NCBI RefSeq assembly: GCF_029263785.1
Contig: NZ_JAJUFE010000001.1
Location: 62,001 to 126,000, forward strand
Direction of reading: 5' to 3'
Source: Pusillimonas sp.
GTDB taxonomy: Bacteria; Pseudomonadota; Gammaproteobacteria; Burkholderiales; Burkholderiaceae_B
Length of the DNA stretch: 64,000 bases
Shown: piece after piece, positions 29,972 to 39,795 of the stretch
How the letters are laid out: each line of letters begins with the position of its first letter
How positions within the stretch are numbered: position 1 is the stretch's first letter
Notes under the pieces: generated by a model
Databases searched by the model: none
The model's input: only the letters and a program-made list of their open reading frames with translations
What the model was told of the DNA's origin: nothing
Made by a program: the position numbers and the translations under genes

Positions 29972-32269
29972 ATGGATGCCAACGCCGACCTCTCGAAACT
30001 GGCACTCGACTATCATGCCTTCCCCGTTCCGGGGAAGATTTCGGTCACGCCGACCAAGACGCTGGCCAACCAAGACGACCTTTCGCTGGCCTACTCGCCG
30101 GGTGTAGCCGCGGCCAGTATGGCCATCTACAACGAGGGCGACGAAGCCGCGGCGCTGTACACCTCTCGTGCCAACCTGGTGGGTGTGGTTACCAACGGTA
30201 CCGCTGTGCTGGGCCTGGGCAATATCGGCCCTCTCGCCGCCAAGCCGGTCATGGAGGGCAAAGGATGCCTGTTCAAGAAATTCGCCGGCATTGATGTATT
30301 TGACATTGAGCTCAACGAAAACGATCCGGATAAGCTGGTCGACATCATCGCGGCGCTGGAGCCCACCCTGGGTGGGGTCAATCTTGAAGACATCAAGGCT
30401 CCCGAATGCTTCTATATCGAAAAGAAGCTTCGCGAACGCATGAAGATTCCGGTCTTCCACGACGACCAGCACGGCACGGCCATCATTTCGGCTGCTGCGA
30501 TCCTCAACGGTCTCAAGGTGGTCGGCAAGGACATCGCGAGCGTAAAGCTGGTTTGTTCGGGAGCCGGCGCCGCTGCCATCGCCTGCCTGAACCTTCTTGT
30601 CAGCCTGGGACTTCCTCGCAGCAACATCTATGTAACCGACTCTCGCGGCGTCATTTACGAAGGCCGTGAAGAGAACATGGAACAGACCAAGGCCGAATAC
30701 GCTCAAAAGACTGACGCCCGTACCCTGGCAGATGTCTGCAAGAACGCCGACGTGTTCCTGGGCTGCTCGGCTCCGGGGGTCCTCACCGCCGACATGGTCA
30801 AGACCATGGCCGATCGTCCGCTGATCCTGGCACTGGCCAACCCTGAACCCGAAATCCGCCCCGAAGTGGCGAAGCAGGCGCGCGCTGACTGCGTCATTGC
30901 AACCGGCCGTTCCGATTACCCCAACCAGGTCAATAACGTTCTGTGCTTCCCCTTCATTTTCCGTGGCGCTCTGGACGTGGGCGCCACCATCATCAACGAG
31001 GAAATGAAGCTGGCCTGCGTTCGTGCCATCGCCGAACTGGCTGAGGCCGAGCAAAACGACGAAGTGGCAAATGCCTACGCCGGCCAGGATCTTACGTTCG
31101 GCCCCGAGTACATCATTCCCAAGCCATTCGATCCGCGCCTGATCGTCAAGATTGCTCCGGCGGTGGCCCAGGCCGCCATGGACTCCGGCGTTGCGACCCG
31201 TCCGATCACCGACATCGAGGCCTATCGTCAGAAGCTGATGAGCCTGGTGTATCACACGGGCCAGCTCATGCGCCCGCTGTTCATGCAGGCCAAAGAAGCT
31301 CCAAAGCGGGTTATCTACGCCGACGGCGAAGACGAGCGAGTTCTGCGTGCCGTCCAGGTAGTAATCGACGAACAGATCGCCCAACCAATTCTTGTTGGCC
31401 GCCCTGCAGTCATCGAAATGCGCATCAAGCGGTTCGGCCTTCGCCTTGTTCCGGGTGAAAATATTGAAATCGTCAATCCGGAAGACGATGAGCGCTTCAA
31501 CGAAACCTGGAGCAGTTATTACAAGATTCAGGGTCGTAACGGTGTCACTCCCGATATCGCCAAGGCGATGGTGCGCAAGCACAACTCGCTCATCGGCGTG
31601 ATGCTGATGCGCCGCGGTGATGCTGACGCAATGCTGTGCGGCGTGGCCAGCCGATATGACAATCAACTGCGCTATGTGGACGAAGTCATCGGACTACGGG
31701 ACGGGGCCAAGACATATGCCGCGATGAACGTCCTTATGCTGCCCGACCAGACCCTGTTCATCTGCGACACCCACGTCAACGAGAATCCCACCGCCGAAGA
31801 AATCGCTGACATGACGATCCAGGCGGCCGCCGAGGTGTTGCGATTCGGTGTAGTGCCCAAGATTGCCCTGCTGTCGCATTCGAACTTCGGTAGCCGTGTC
31901 ACCGAGTCGTCGCGAAAAATGGCCGAGGCACGACGCATCATCGCCGAGCGTGCGCCTCACCTCGAGGTGGACGGCGAGATGCATGCTGACGCGGCACTGT
32001 CAGAGAAGATCCGCTTGAAGGCTTTTCCGGATTCGACCCTGAAGGGGCCCGCCAATCTGTTGATCACGCCCAATCTGGATACCGGGAACATTGTCTACAA
32101 CATGCTGAAGATGACCGGCAGCAATGGCGTGGCAATGGGGCCGGTTCTGCTGGGCGCTGCACGCCCTGTTCATATCCTGACCACCAGCGCCACCGTGCGT
32201 CGCATTGTGAACATGACGGCACTGGCCGTTGTGGATGCACAGCAGGAGGCCGGACAGGTTCAGTTGTAA
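29972..32269 (+). CDS. maeB: NADP-dependent malic enzyme with C-terminal phosphotransacetylase-like domain
   Basis: MaeB decarboxylates malate to pyruvate, yielding NADPH. The ATG at 29972 (AGGAG upstream) gives 765 residues. Residues 1-about 430 are the malic enzyme: [60 protein letters not shown], and the Rossmann motif [20 protein letters not shown]. About residues 440-765 resemble phosphate acetyl/butyryltransferase ([34 protein letters not shown]-like end). In MaeB this second domain is regulatory, sensing acetyl-CoA, rather than catalytic. The gene is monocistronic, with a terminator after it, and could supply NADPH to PhaB. Confidence 0.95.
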   Translation: MDANADLSKLALDYHAFPVPGKISVTPTKTLANQDDLSLAYSPGVAAASMAIYNEGDEAAALYTSRANLVGVVTNGTAVLGLGNIGPLAAKPVMEGKGCLFKKFAGIDVFDIELNENDPDKLVDIIAALEPTLGGVNLEDIKAPECFYIEKKLRERMKIPVFHDDQHGTAIISAAAILNGLKVVGKDIASVKLVCSGAGAAAIACLNLLVSLGLPRSNIYVTDSRGVIYEGREENMEQTKAEYAQKTDARTLADVCKNADVFLGCSAPGVLTADMVKTMADRPLILALANPEPEIRPEVAKQARADCVIATGRSDYPNQVNNVLCFPFIFRGALDVGATIINEEMKLACVRAIAELAEAEQNDEVANAYAGQDLTFGPEYIIPKPFDPRLIVKIAPAVAQAAMDSGVATRPITDIEAYRQKLMSLVYHTGQLMRPLFMQAKEAPKRVIYADGEDERVLRAVQVVIDEQIAQPILVGRPAVIEMRIKRFGLRLVPGENIEIVNPEDDERFNETWSSYYKIQGRNGVTPDIAKAMVRKHNSLIGVMLMRRGDADAMLCGVASRYDNQLRYVDEVIGLRDGAKTYAAMNVLMLPDQTLFICDTHVNENPTAEEIADMTIQAAAEVLRFGVVPKIALLSHSNFGSRVTESSRKMAEARRIIAERAPHLEVDGEMHADAALSEKIRLKAFPDSTLKGPANLLITPNLDTGNIVYNMLKMTGSNGVAMGPVLLGAARPVHILTTSATVRRIVNMTALAVVDAQQEAGQVQL

Positions 32270-32290
32270 TCAGGACGTCTTGCTTCCTTG

Positions 32291-32327
32291 AAACCGGCGA
32301 GGCTATTTGGCTTCGCCGGTTTTTTTA
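32291..32327 (+). terminator. Rho-independent terminator of maeB
   Basis: AAACCGGCGA pairs with TCGCCGGTTT across a 12-base loop and runs into seven T residues, 22 bp after the maeB stop. Confidence 0.85.
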
Positions 32328-32340
32328 TTGGGGGTCGGGC

Positions 32341-32569
32341 TTGAGGCCTGGCTGCGGGGAGAGTCTAAAGCCGGTCGCATCCGGCGGTCCCGCTTCGCGG
32401 GACTGCCCGCGTCTACCTCGTCCGTGCGGGCGGCAGCAAAACTCGACCTCAGCGCTTACGCGCTTCGGGACTCGTACATGTTGCTGCCGACTTCCCCCGC
32501 GCTCCCTTCGGTAGCACGCGGCGCCGTCTGGACGACCGGCTTTAGACTCTCCCCGCAGCCAGGCCTCAA
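32341..32569. repeat. 229-bp palindromic element with 37-bp perfect terminal inverted repeats
   Basis: Bases 32341-32377 are the exact reverse complement of 32533-32569. An outer 7-bp pair, TTGGGGG (32328-32334) and CCCCCAA (32585-32591), extends the symmetry. Inside are smaller hairpins: GTCCCGC-TTC-GCGGGAC (32387-32403), AGCGC-TTAC-GCGCT (32451-32464) and GGCAGCAA/TTGCTGCC (32432-32439 / 32481-32488). There is no transposase or credible reading frame and no clear target duplication. It sits between the maeB and gltA terminators. It resembles a MITE or a large REP-type repeat; no second copy was seen in the window. Confidence 0.8.
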
Positions 32570-32610
32570 GAACACAGGAATACGCCCCCAACACCCCGCA
32601 GCAACCGACC

Positions 32611-32635
32611 AAAAAAAACGCCCCGAAGGGCGTTT
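32611..32635 (-). terminator. Rho-independent terminator of gltA
   Basis: On the minus strand AAACGCCC-TTCG-GGGCGTTT forms an 8-bp stem with a stable UUCG tetraloop, running into a further TTTTT, 14 bp after the gltA stop. It ends the long sdh-gltA transcript. Confidence 0.9.
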
Positions 32636-32649
32636 GAATCGAACGATTC

Positions 32650-33951
32650 TTACTTGGCCGGCACGTCGCGGGGGGCCGCTCCGGTGTACAGCTGACGCGG
32701 ACGACCGATCTTGTAATCAGGATCAGAGATCATCTCGTTCCACTGGGCAATCCAGCCAACCGTGCGAGCCAGAGCGAAGATCGCCGTGAACATCGACGTC
32801 GGAATGCCAATGGCACGCTGAACAATACCCGAGTAGAAGTCAACGTTCGGATACAGCTTGCGATCCACGAAGTACTGATCTTCAAGAGCAATGCGCTCGA
32901 GCTCCATGGCAAGCTTGAACAGAGGATCGTCCTCAAGACCCAGAGCCGAGAGCACTTCCTTGCAAGTTTCCTGCATCAGCTTGGCACGCGGATCGTAGTT
33001 CTTGTAGACACGGTGGCCAAAGCCCATCAGGCGAACGCCCGAGTTCTTGTCCTTGACCTTTTCCATGAACTCGCCAACTTTGGCGACACCGCCATTGGCT
33101 TGCAGCTCTTCAAGCATTTGCAGGCACGCCTCGTTGGCGCCGCCATGAGCAGGACCCCACAGGCAGGCAACACCCGCAGCAATCGCTGCGAACGGGTTCG
33201 TACCCGACGAACCGCACAGACGTACGGTCGAGGTCGAAGCATTTTGCTCGTGATCAGCGTGCAGGATGAAGATGCGATCAAGCGCGCGCTCGACGACTTC
33301 GTTCACCTGATACTCTTCGCAGGGGTTCGCGAACATCATGCGCAGGAAGTTGCCCGTGTAGGACAAATCGTTGCGCGGGTAGATGTATGGCTGGCCCATC
33401 GAATACTTGTACGCCATCGCAACCAGGGTAGGCAGTTTGGCTATCAGACGAATGGCCGAGATTTCACGGTGACGCGGGTTGGTGATGTCTGTGGCGTCGT
33501 GATAGAACGCCGACATTGCACCGATCATGCCGGTAAGCACGGCCATCGGGTGCGCGTCGCGTCGGAAGCCACCCAGGAACACCTGCATTTGCTCATGAAC
33601 CATCGTGTGATTCGTGACCAGTGCATCGAATTCCTTCTTCTGCTGGGCGTCAGGCAATTCACCGTTCAGGATCAGGTAGCTGACGTCCATGAAATCGCAA
33701 TTTTCTGCGAGCTGATCAATGGGGTAACCACGGTACAGCAGCTGTCCCTTGTCGCCATCGATATAGGTGATGCTCGACTCGCACGACGCGGTGGCCAAAA
33801 AGCCCGGATCGTACGTAAACATGCCTGTCTGGCCATATAGCTTGCGAATATCGATGACATCCGGACCGATCGTTCCCTTGTAAACCGGGAACTCAACAGA
33901 GTTGCTGCCGTCGGAGAACGATAAAGTGGCTTTTTTATCTGAAAGTTGCAT
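32650..33951 (-). CDS. gltA: Citrate synthase (type II, hexameric-type)
   Basis: Condenses acetyl-CoA with oxaloacetate to citrate at TCA entry. The ATG at 33951, with GAGGA upstream, gives 433 residues, the usual length for Gram-negative NADH-sensitive citrate synthases; a longer frame is rejected. Key motifs: N-terminal beta domain [20 protein letters not shown] and [20 protein letters not shown], catalytic His in [20 protein letters not shown] and [16 protein letters not shown], and the catalytic Asp in [16 protein letters not shown]. It is the last gene of sdhC-D-A-B-E-gltA, 16 bp after sdhE. Confidence 0.97.
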   Translation of the reverse strand: MQLSDKKATLSFSDGSNSVEFPVYKGTIGPDVIDIRKLYGQTGMFTYDPGFLATASCESSITYIDGDKGQLLYRGYPIDQLAENCDFMDVSYLILNGELPDAQQKKEFDALVTNHTMVHEQMQVFLGGFRRDAHPMAVLTGMIGAMSAFYHDATDITNPRHREISAIRLIAKLPTLVAMAYKYSMGQPYIYPRNDLSYTGNFLRMMFANPCEEYQVNEVVERALDRIFILHADHEQNASTSTVRLCGSSGTNPFAAIAAGVACLWGPAHGGANEACLQMLEELQANGGVAKVGEFMEKVKDKNSGVRLMGFGHRVYKNYDPRAKLMQETCKEVLSALGLEDDPLFKLAMELERIALEDQYFVDRKLYPNVDFYSGIVQRAIGIPTSMFTAIFALARTVGWIAQWNEMISDPDYKIGRPRQLYTGAAPRDVPAK

Positions 33952-33967
33952 TTCAATCCTCAAGTTT

Positions 33968-34228
33968 TTACAGCTTCCGCATTTGCTCGACCAGACGACG
34001 CAGCTCGGGAGTATCGTATTCTCCGGCAAGCTCGGTTCGGGCTAGCAACACATCAAGCAATTCGTTATCCCCCATCTCAAACAGAAGAGTCAGGGCATGC
34101 ACATCGGCGTCGGTAAGCTGGGTCTCGTACTGATCGAGGAACTTCGTGATGATCAGATCGTTTTCCAGCAGGCCGCGCCGGGCTCGCCAACGCAAGCGCG
34201 GACGGTCGATCTCCGACTGTTTTTTCAT
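33968..34228 (-). CDS. sdhE: FAD assembly factor SdhE
   Basis: SdhE promotes covalent attachment of FAD to SdhA. The 86-residue protein has the family signature [20 protein letters not shown], containing the RGxxE motif, followed by [15 protein letters not shown]. It lies between sdhB and gltA in the same orientation, exactly where its substrate SdhA is made. Also called ygfY or cptB. Confidence 0.95.
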   Translation of the reverse strand: MKKQSEIDRPRLRWRARRGLLENDLIITKFLDQYETQLTDADVHALTLLFEMGDNELLDVLLARTELAGEYDTPELRRLVEQMRKL

Positions 34229-34240
34229 GGAACCATCGCC

Positions 34241-34957
34241 TCAGATTGTGCGACGAACCAGAAGTTCTTTGATCTGGCCGATGGCTTTCGCCGGGTTAAG
34301 CCCCTTCGGACAGACATCGGTACAGTTCATGATGGTGTGGCACCGGAACAAGCGATACGGATCCTCGAGATTATCGAGGCGTTCGGCGGTCGCTTCGTCA
34401 CGGGAATCCACGATAAAACGGTAGGCCTGGAGCAATCCGGCAGGACCCACGTACTTGTCGGGGTTCCACCAGAACGACGGGCAGGACGTCGAACAGCAAG
34501 CACACAGAATACACTCGTACAGGCCATCGAGCTGCTCGCGCGCCTCGGGCGTCTGCAGACGCTCTTTCTCGGGCGGCGGCTGATCGTTGATCAGGAACGG
34601 CTTGATTGAGTGGTATTGGTTGAAGAAGTGAGTCATGTCGACGATCAGGTCGCGCACGACTGGCAGACCGGGCAAGGGTCGCAACACGATTGGCTCGCTG
34701 AGTTCGCGCAGGTTGGTCGTGCAGGCCAGACCGTTCTTGCCATTGATGTTCATGGCGTCGGAACCGCACACCCCTTCGCGGCACGAGCGGCGCAGCGCCA
34801 GGCTGTCATCGACATCGTGCTTGATCCGAACCAGGGCGTCCAGAAGCATCTTGTCGTTTGGCTGCAGCTCGACCTCGAGCTTCTGCATGTAGGGACGCTC
34901 ATCCTTGTCGGGATCGTAGCGATAGATTTCAAATTTGACGATACGTTTTTCGCTCAT
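34241..34957 (-). CDS. sdhB: Succinate dehydrogenase iron-sulfur subunit
   Basis: SdhB carries electrons from FAD to ubiquinone. The 238 residues show the [2Fe-2S] ligands in [19 protein letters not shown] (Cys59, Cys64, Asp67, then Cys79), with Asp in the third position as in E. coli. The [4Fe-4S] site is [12 protein letters not shown], and the [3Fe-4S] site is [20 protein letters not shown]. The quinone-site segment [20 protein letters not shown] is intact. It follows sdhA by 13 bp and precedes sdhE by 12 bp. Confidence 0.97.
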   Translation of the reverse strand: MSEKRIVKFEIYRYDPDKDERPYMQKLEVELQPNDKMLLDALVRIKHDVDDSLALRRSCREGVCGSDAMNINGKNGLACTTNLRELSEPIVLRPLPGLPVVRDLIVDMTHFFNQYHSIKPFLINDQPPPEKERLQTPEAREQLDGLYECILCACCSTSCPSFWWNPDKYVGPAGLLQAYRFIVDSRDEATAERLDNLEDPYRLFRCHTIMNCTDVCPKGLNPAKAIGQIKELLVRRTI

Positions 34958-34970
34958 TTCAGTATCCTGC

Positions 34971-36749
34971 TTAGAAGGTCCGTGCCTTGGGTGGGAAGCT
35001 CTCGACGGTAAGTGGCTTCATTTGCACAGGCTTGTATTCGAGGCGGCGGCCTTCCGAGAACCATAGGGAGTGCACCAGCCAGTTCTCGTCGTCCCGCTCG
35101 GGATGATCGTCCAGCGCGTGAGCACCGCGGCTTTCGGTACGGTTGGCGGCTGCCTTGGTGGTGGCAAGCGCGACTTCCTTCATGTTGGCCAGTTCGAGGG
35201 CCTCCATGCGGGCCGTGTTCCAGACCTTGGACTTGTCCTTGAAGTAGACATTGTCGCAACGCTCGGCGATACGCTCCATGTCGGCAACCCCTTCGTTCAG
35301 CAGCTTGAGGGTGCGGAACACACCGCAGTGGTTCTGCATGCTGTTGCGCATGGCGTTGTGAACTTCGTAGACGTTTTCGCCCGAAGTGCGCTTCTCGAGT
35401 TCGTTGACGCGGTCGAGCGAAAAATCGATGGCCGACGGAGGGATCTCCTGGTGCGAATGCTGACGCTCGGGATGCGACTCAACGATGTGATTGCCGGCGG
35501 CACGGCCGAACACGATAAGGTCGAGCAGCGAGTTCGTACCCAGGCGGTTGGCACCATGAACCGACGTGGCAGCACATTCGCCCACCGCGTACAGACCCTG
35601 AACAGGCACGTTCTCGCCATTGCGCCAATCCATCACCTGACCATAAATATTGGTGGGCAGACCACCCATCTGGTAGTGAATGGTGGGAACGACGGGGATC
35701 GGGTCCTTGATCGGATCAACGTTGCCGAACTTGATGGCAATTTCACGGATCGAGGGCAGACGCTTCATGATGGTTTCGGCGCCGATGTGATCCAGCTTGA
35801 GCAGGATGTGATCGCCGTTGGGGCCACAGCCGCGTCCTTCCTTGATTTCCTGGTCCATCGAACGCGAGACGAAATCGCGTGGAGCCAAATCCTTGAGCGT
35901 AGGAGCGTAGCGCTCCATGAAGCGCTCGCCATCCTTGTTGAGCAGGATGCCGCCTTCGCCGCGAACGCCTTCGGTGATCAGCACGCCGGCACCGGCAACA
36001 CCCGTGGGGTGGAACTGCCAGAACTCCATGTCTTCCAGAGGAAGACCCGCACGCGCCGCCATGCCAAGACCATCACCGGTATTGATGAAGGCGTTTGTGG
36101 AAGCTGCCCAGATGCGGCCGGCACCACCGGTGGCCAGCACGGTTTGCTTGGCTTCCAGGACGTAGATCTCGCCGGTTTCGAGTTCGAGTGCGGTAACGCC
36201 CAGGACATCGCCGGCCTGATTGCGCAGGAGGTCCAGAGCCATCCACTCGACAAAGAACTGCGTACGCGCGGCCACGTTGCGCTGATAGAGCGTATGCAAC
36301 ATGGCATGACCGGTACGGTCGGCTGCTGCACAGGCGCGCTGCACCGGCTTCTCGCCGAAATTGGCCGTGTGACCGCCAAAAGGACGCTGGTAGATGGTGC
36401 CGTCGGTATTGCGGTCGAACGGCATGCCGAAGTGCTCGAGCTCGTAAACGGCGTTGGGCGCCTCGCGACACATGAATTCGATTGCGTCCTGGTCGCCGAG
36501 CCAGTCGGAACCCTTGACGGTATCGTACATATGCCAGTACCAGTTATCTTCGCTCATGTTGCCCAATGCGGCACTGACGCCACCCTGCGCCGCCACAGTG
36601 TGCGAACGGGTGGGGAAGACCTTGGACAGGACGGCGACCGAAAGGCCCGCTTGCGCCAGTTGCAGCGAGCAACGCATGCCGGCCCCGCCGGCACCTACAA
36701 CCACCACATCGAACTGGCGGCGAGGTATGGAATGTTTGACAGCAGCCAC
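34971..36749 (-). CDS. sdhA: Succinate dehydrogenase flavoprotein subunit
   Basis: SdhA oxidises succinate to fumarate with covalently bound FAD. The 592 residues include the dinucleotide motif [19 protein letters not shown], His50 in [17 protein letters not shown] (covalent FAD site), the active-site stretch [20 protein letters not shown] and the typical [18 protein letters not shown] and [20 protein letters not shown]. The start is GTG at 36749, with GGAG 10 bases upstream; 3 bases separate it from the sdhD stop. The C-terminus ends with [15 protein letters not shown]-like sequence. Confidence 0.97.
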   Translation of the reverse strand: MAAVKHSIPRRQFDVVVVGAGGAGMRCSLQLAQAGLSVAVLSKVFPTRSHTVAAQGGVSAALGNMSEDNWYWHMYDTVKGSDWLGDQDAIEFMCREAPNAVYELEHFGMPFDRNTDGTIYQRPFGGHTANFGEKPVQRACAAADRTGHAMLHTLYQRNVAARTQFFVEWMALDLLRNQAGDVLGVTALELETGEIYVLEAKQTVLATGGAGRIWAASTNAFINTGDGLGMAARAGLPLEDMEFWQFHPTGVAGAGVLITEGVRGEGGILLNKDGERFMERYAPTLKDLAPRDFVSRSMDQEIKEGRGCGPNGDHILLKLDHIGAETIMKRLPSIREIAIKFGNVDPIKDPIPVVPTIHYQMGGLPTNIYGQVMDWRNGENVPVQGLYAVGECAATSVHGANRLGTNSLLDLIVFGRAAGNHIVESHPERQHSHQEIPPSAIDFSLDRVNELEKRTSGENVYEVHNAMRNSMQNHCGVFRTLKLLNEGVADMERIAERCDNVYFKDKSKVWNTARMEALELANMKEVALATTKAAANRTESRGAHALDDHPERDDENWLVHSLWFSEGRRLEYKPVQMKPLTVESFPPKARTF

Positions 36750-36752
36750 GGC

Positions 36753-37136
36753 TTATAGACTCCAGAGAACTTTAGCGAAATAAACGATAGAACCCACCAG
36801 CCACAGCAAGGTCAGAACTTGCAGGAACAGGCGCAGGCCTGCCGATGTGACGTAATCCATCCAGATGTCGCGCACACCGACCCAGGCATGCCAGGCGACC
36901 GACAGGAAGGCCAGCGTCGCCAACAACTGGCCCACGGGCAATGCGCCCAGATGGAAGGTGAACAGATGCTGCCAGGCTTCAAAGTTCATTTCCGAAGAAA
37001 AGAGGAAGCCGAAGAACAGGATCAGCGTATAAACGGCCATGATGACGGCCGTGCAGCGTTGAACGATGAAATCAAGGGTGCCGTAGTGGGCACCGACCAC
37101 CAGACGTTTTGTGCCGAGACGTTGTTGAGTTGTCAT
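36753..37136 (-). CDS. sdhD: Succinate dehydrogenase membrane anchor subunit D
   Basis: One of the two membrane subunits that bind heme b and ubiquinone. The 127 residues have three predicted transmembrane helices: VQRCTAVIMAVYTLILFFGF, LPVGQLLATLAFLSVAWHAW and LRLFLQVLTLLWLVGSIVYF. WHAWVGVRDIWMDYV matches the SdhD signature. The start ATG overlaps the sdhC stop (TAATG). Confidence 0.93.
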   Translation of the reverse strand: MTTQQRLGTKRLVVGAHYGTLDFIVQRCTAVIMAVYTLILFFGFLFSSEMNFEAWQHLFTFHLGALPVGQLLATLAFLSVAWHAWVGVRDIWMDYVTSAGLRLFLQVLTLLWLVGSIVYFAKVLWSL

Positions 37137-37549
37137 TACCAGGCTCCGAACAGTTTAAGACCAAACACCACGGTCAGGGCGAGGCTGACCCCAAAGACGA
37201 TCCCGGCGGATTTTTGCGCCGAGACTTTGTCCATGCCGATGTGCAGGTCAAGCACGAGGTAGCGGATGCCGGCACAGAAGTGATGCAGGTAGCCCCAGAT
37301 AAGCACCAGGAACACGAGCTTGCAAACAGGATTGGAAGCCCATTCGCGCATCGAGGCATAGGTTTCAGGCGAGGTGACGCTGGCCGCAAACAAGGGCACA
37401 ATGATCAGCGGCAAGCTCAGGAACAGCAACGCGCCACTGATGCGGTGCAAGATTGAAGATTTTCCCGCAAGCGGGAGGTGGTATCTGAGTATCTGCGGGA
37501 TGCTTAAATTGCGATACTGCGGACGTGGCTTGGAAGCTGAATCGGACAT
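37136..37549 (-). CDS. sdhC: Succinate dehydrogenase cytochrome b556 subunit C
   Basis: Membrane anchor with heme and quinone contacts. From the ATG at 37549 (GAGG upstream) it has 137 residues: RPQYRNLSIPQILRYHLPLA, the family signature SILHRISGALLFLSLPLIIV (conserved His and Ser near the quinone site), a second helix, and HHFCAGIRYLVLDLHIG with the likely heme His. The N-terminal extension to 37627 has no homology and is rejected. First of sdhCDAB; the 99-bp gap to gntR upstream shows no clear promoter, so it may be co-transcribed with the regulator. Confidence 0.94.
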   Translation of the reverse strand: MSDSASKPRPQYRNLSIPQILRYHLPLAGKSSILHRISGALLFLSLPLIIVPLFAASVTSPETYASMREWASNPVCKLVFLVLIWGYLHHFCAGIRYLVLDLHIGMDKVSAQKSAGIVFGVSLALTVVFGLKLFGAW

Positions 37550-37648
37550 GACGGCCTCGAGGTTGTAACAATTAATTTTTGCAAAGCGATACGGGCTATT
37601 TTCGCCTATTTGTGCGAAGACGATCAAATAACTGGCAAATTCTTCCTG

Positions 37649-38419
37649 CTAATTCAAACTATTGCGGTAATGGAACCGCTCTGTGACGTAAAGTCCGCGC
37701 CGAACTTCCATGGGACGGTCGCCGTAGGTGTATGACACCCGCTCGACCTGCAGCAATGGAGTGCCGGGCTCGACCCCCAGCAACTGCGCGGCCTCGTCAG
37801 ACGCCGCCATCGCGCGGATCTTCTCTTCTGCCCTGACCATGCTTACTCCGTATTCCGATTCGAAGAAGGCATATAGCGGCCCCTTGTAACGGGAAAACGA
37901 GTCGGCGGTCAGGCCGCGAAAGACAGCACCCGGCAACCAGATGTCGTCCAGAATGGTGGGCACACCGTCGAACGACAGCACGCGGCGCAGGTTCACGACA
38001 CTGTCGGCGGTGCGCAGGTCGAGAAGACGTGCAATATCGACCGGTGCCTTTACGCGCCGGCATTCAAGTATCTGGCTTCCGGAGACGGGCTGTTTGCCGT
38101 CATCGGGGGTCAGGCGCAAAAAGCGAAAACGCACCTTGGCTTCGTGATGAGTCGCAACGAACGTACCCTTGCCCTGGCGGCGCAAAAGCAGATTTTCGGC
38201 TGCAAGTTCGTCAATTGCCTTACGCACCGTGCCCTGGCTGACCTGGAATCGGGAGGCAAGCTCCAGCTCGCTGGGTATGGCTTCGCCGGGTTTCCACTCG
38301 CCACGGTCAAGACTCTGCAGCAGCAAACCCTTGATCTGCTGATACAACGGGCTATACGCCGCGCTGGAGGCAGCGCGCTCGGTATCGGGCGCAGAGTCTG
38401 TGACGGGTTTTTCGGACAT
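37649..38419 (-). CDS. GntR-family (HutC/UTRA) transcriptional regulator of the TCA cluster
   Basis: The 256-residue protein has an N-terminal GntR winged helix-turn-helix at about residues 25-90 (SPLYQQIKGLLLQSLDRGEW, IPSELELASRFQVSQGTVRK, NLLLRRQGKGTFVATHHEAK). A C-terminal UTRA ligand domain follows (RRVLSFDGVPTILDDIWLPG, TPLLQVERVSYTYGDRPMEV, RRGLYVTERFHYRN), marking the HutC subfamily. The ligand is unknown. It sits between sdhCDAB-gltA and mdh, divergent from mdh, and the shared 256-bp gap holds a 19-bp dyad repeated upstream of acnB. I infer that it regulates this TCA/methylcitrate cluster and itself. Confidence 0.9.
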   Translation of the reverse strand: MSEKPVTDSAPDTERAASSAAYSPLYQQIKGLLLQSLDRGEWKPGEAIPSELELASRFQVSQGTVRKAIDELAAENLLLRRQGKGTFVATHHEAKVRFRFLRLTPDDGKQPVSGSQILECRRVKAPVDIARLLDLRTADSVVNLRRVLSFDGVPTILDDIWLPGAVFRGLTADSFSRYKGPLYAFFESEYGVSMVRAEEKIRAMAASDEAAQLLGVEPGTPLLQVERVSYTYGDRPMEVRRGLYVTERFHYRNSLN

Positions 38420-38508
38420 GAAAGAAGAAGAAGATGCGTCTCGGATGAAGTGAGGTAAAACGGCCGTTATTTTCGCACGGTTCGCGTTTTCTGTCTAACA
38501 CTCTTCTG

Positions 38509-38527
38509 TCTTATATAAGATATAAGA
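38509..38527. promoter_or_regulatory. Putative GntR operator, copy 1 (gntR/mdh gap)
   Basis: TCTTATATAAGATATAAGA: 7-bp arms TCTTATA/TATAAGA around 5 bases; it also contains the 12-bp palindrome TCTTATATAAGA. It abuts the -35 box of the mdh promoter. An identical 19-mer lies at 42828-42846. Confidence 0.7.
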
Positions 38528-38556
38528 TTGACGCTGTTCTGGGTTTCCCGTAATCT
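38528..38556 (+). promoter_or_regulatory. Sigma70 promoter of mdh
   Basis: TTGACG (38528-38533), a 17-base spacer and TAATCT (38551-38556). Initiation near 38563 gives a leader of about 113 nt that contains a long hairpin. The putative GntR dyad touches the -35, a position that fits an activator or a repressor of the divergent gntR promoter. Confidence 0.7.
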
Positions 38557-38589
38557 TTTATCGTTTTAAACTAGCGAATGTCATTCAAA

Positions 38590-38640
38590 GTCCATTGACG
38601 TGAAACGGTCGACGAGCTCGCCCTTTTCAGGTCAATGGAC
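38590..38640 (+). promoter_or_regulatory. Long hairpin in the mdh 5' leader
   Basis: GTCCATTGAC (38590-38599) is the exact reverse complement of GTCAATGGAC (38631-38640), with a 31-base loop. It ends 27 bases before the mdh Shine-Dalgarno. It has no T-tract, so it is not a terminator; it may stabilise mRNA or bind a regulator. Confidence 0.5.
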
Positions 38641-38675
38641 CTGTTTATTCGTCCCTCATCACATCGGAGATCTCC

Positions 38676-39665
38676 ATGTCCAAACCCGCCATGCGCGTCG
38701 CCGTAACCGGCGCCGCCGGCCAAATCGGCTACGCCTTGCTGTTCCGCATCGCTTCAGGCGAAATGCTTGGCAAAGACCAGCCCGTCATCCTGCAGTTGCT
38801 TGAAATTCCCGACGAGAAGGCTCAGAAGGCGCTCAAGGGCGTCATGATGGAACTGGACGACTGCGCGTTCCCGCTGCTGGCCGGCATGACTGCGCACAGC
38901 GACCCTCGCGAGGCCTTCAAGGACGCTGATATTGCACTGCTGGTTGGCGCCCGCCCCCGTGGCCCAGGCATGGAGCGCAAGGATCTGCTCCAGGTCAACG
39001 CCCAGATCTTTACCGCCCAGGGCAAGGCCCTTAACGATGTTGCCAGCCGCGACGTAAAAGTCTTGGTGGTGGGCAACCCCGCCAACACCAACGCGTATAT
39101 AGCCATGAAGTCCGCGCCCGATCTGCCGGCAAAGAACTTCACTGCCATGCTGCGCCTGGACCACAACCGTGCCCTGACCCAACTGGCTGCCAAATCCGGC
39201 AAGCGTGTCGCAGACATCGAAAAACTCATTGTCTGGGGCAACCACTCGCCCACCATGTACCCCGACATCCGTTTCGCGACAGTCGAAGGCCAGAGCCTGC
39301 AGCAGCTCATCAACGACGACGTCTGGAACCGCGAAGTCTTCATCCCCACGGTGGGCAAGCGTGGCGCCGCCATCATCGACGCTCGTGGCCTGTCGTCAGC
39401 CGCTTCGGCCGCCAACGCAGCCATTGATCATGTTCGCGACTGGGTCCTGGGCAGTAACGGCAAATGGGTAACCATGGGCGTTCCCTCCGACGGTTCCTAT
39501 GGCATTCCTGAAGGCATCATTTACGGTGTACCTGTTACTACCGCCAACGGCGAGTACACTGTGGTGCAAGGCCTGGAAATTGATGACTTCTCACGCGAAC
39601 GCATGGATTTCACCTTGAACGAACTGCTCGAAGAGCGCGACGGAGTCAAGGACCTGCTTAGCTGA
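38676..39665 (+). CDS. mdh: Malate dehydrogenase (NAD-dependent)
   Basis: Oxidises malate to oxaloacetate. The 329 residues belong to the cytosolic-type (about 330 residues) malate dehydrogenases common in Betaproteobacteria. Motifs: NAD-binding [20 protein letters not shown], substrate loop [60 protein letters not shown] and catalytic His in [19 protein letters not shown] precedes the ATG. The promoter, operator and leader hairpin upstream are listed separately; a strong terminator follows. Confidence 0.97.
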   Translation: MSKPAMRVAVTGAAGQIGYALLFRIASGEMLGKDQPVILQLLEIPDEKAQKALKGVMMELDDCAFPLLAGMTAHSDPREAFKDADIALLVGARPRGPGMERKDLLQVNAQIFTAQGKALNDVASRDVKVLVVGNPANTNAYIAMKSAPDLPAKNFTAMLRLDHNRALTQLAAKSGKRVADIEKLIVWGNHSPTMYPDIRFATVEGQSLQQLINDDVWNREVFIPTVGKRGAAIIDARGLSSAASAANAAIDHVRDWVLGSNGKWVTMGVPSDGSYGIPEGIIYGVPVTTANGEYTVVQGLEIDDFSRERMDFTLNELLEERDGVKDLLS

Positions 39666-39717
39666 TACATCGCCGGCGAAAAAACATGCCGGCATCACCC
39701 GCTAGGTTTCAGACCAG

Positions 39718-39750
39718 GCCCCGCCGCCCTTCAGGCCGCGGGGCTTTTTT
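39718..39750 (+). terminator. Strong terminator between mdh and prpC
   Basis: GCCCCGC-C-GCC-CTTCA-GGC-C-GCGGGGC-type stem running into six T residues, 52 bp after the mdh stop and only 45 bp before the prpC ATG. No clear promoter lies between it and prpC, so prpC may depend on read-through. Confidence 0.8.
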
Positions 39751-39795
39751 GCAGCCGTCGGCGTTGAAGCCGGCCGGTTCACAAAGGAGACAAGC

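Larger units (their letters stand above)
32270..32649. other. Intergenic region between convergent maeB and gltA
   Basis: This 380-bp gap contains no gene. In order it holds the maeB terminator, the palindromic element and the gltA terminator, each listed separately. Open frames on both strands across the element are mirror products of the inverted repeats (both read LEAWLRGESKAG at one end). Confidence 0.8.

Noticed and set aside
29840-31666. 608-codon minus-strand frame opposite maeB
   Set aside because: Shadow of maeB; the malic enzyme motifs on the plus strand are complete.
32307-32789. Open frames across the palindromic element (both strands)
   Set aside because: They are products of the inverted repeats and read the same residues at mirror positions; no ribosome site and no family.
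33952-34029. N-terminal extension of gltA
   Set aside because: It overlaps sdhE and lacks homology; the ATG at 33951 has a good ribosome site and gives the family length.
35070-36758. 562-codon plus-strand frame opposite sdhA
   Set aside because: Shadow of sdhA, without domain or start signal.
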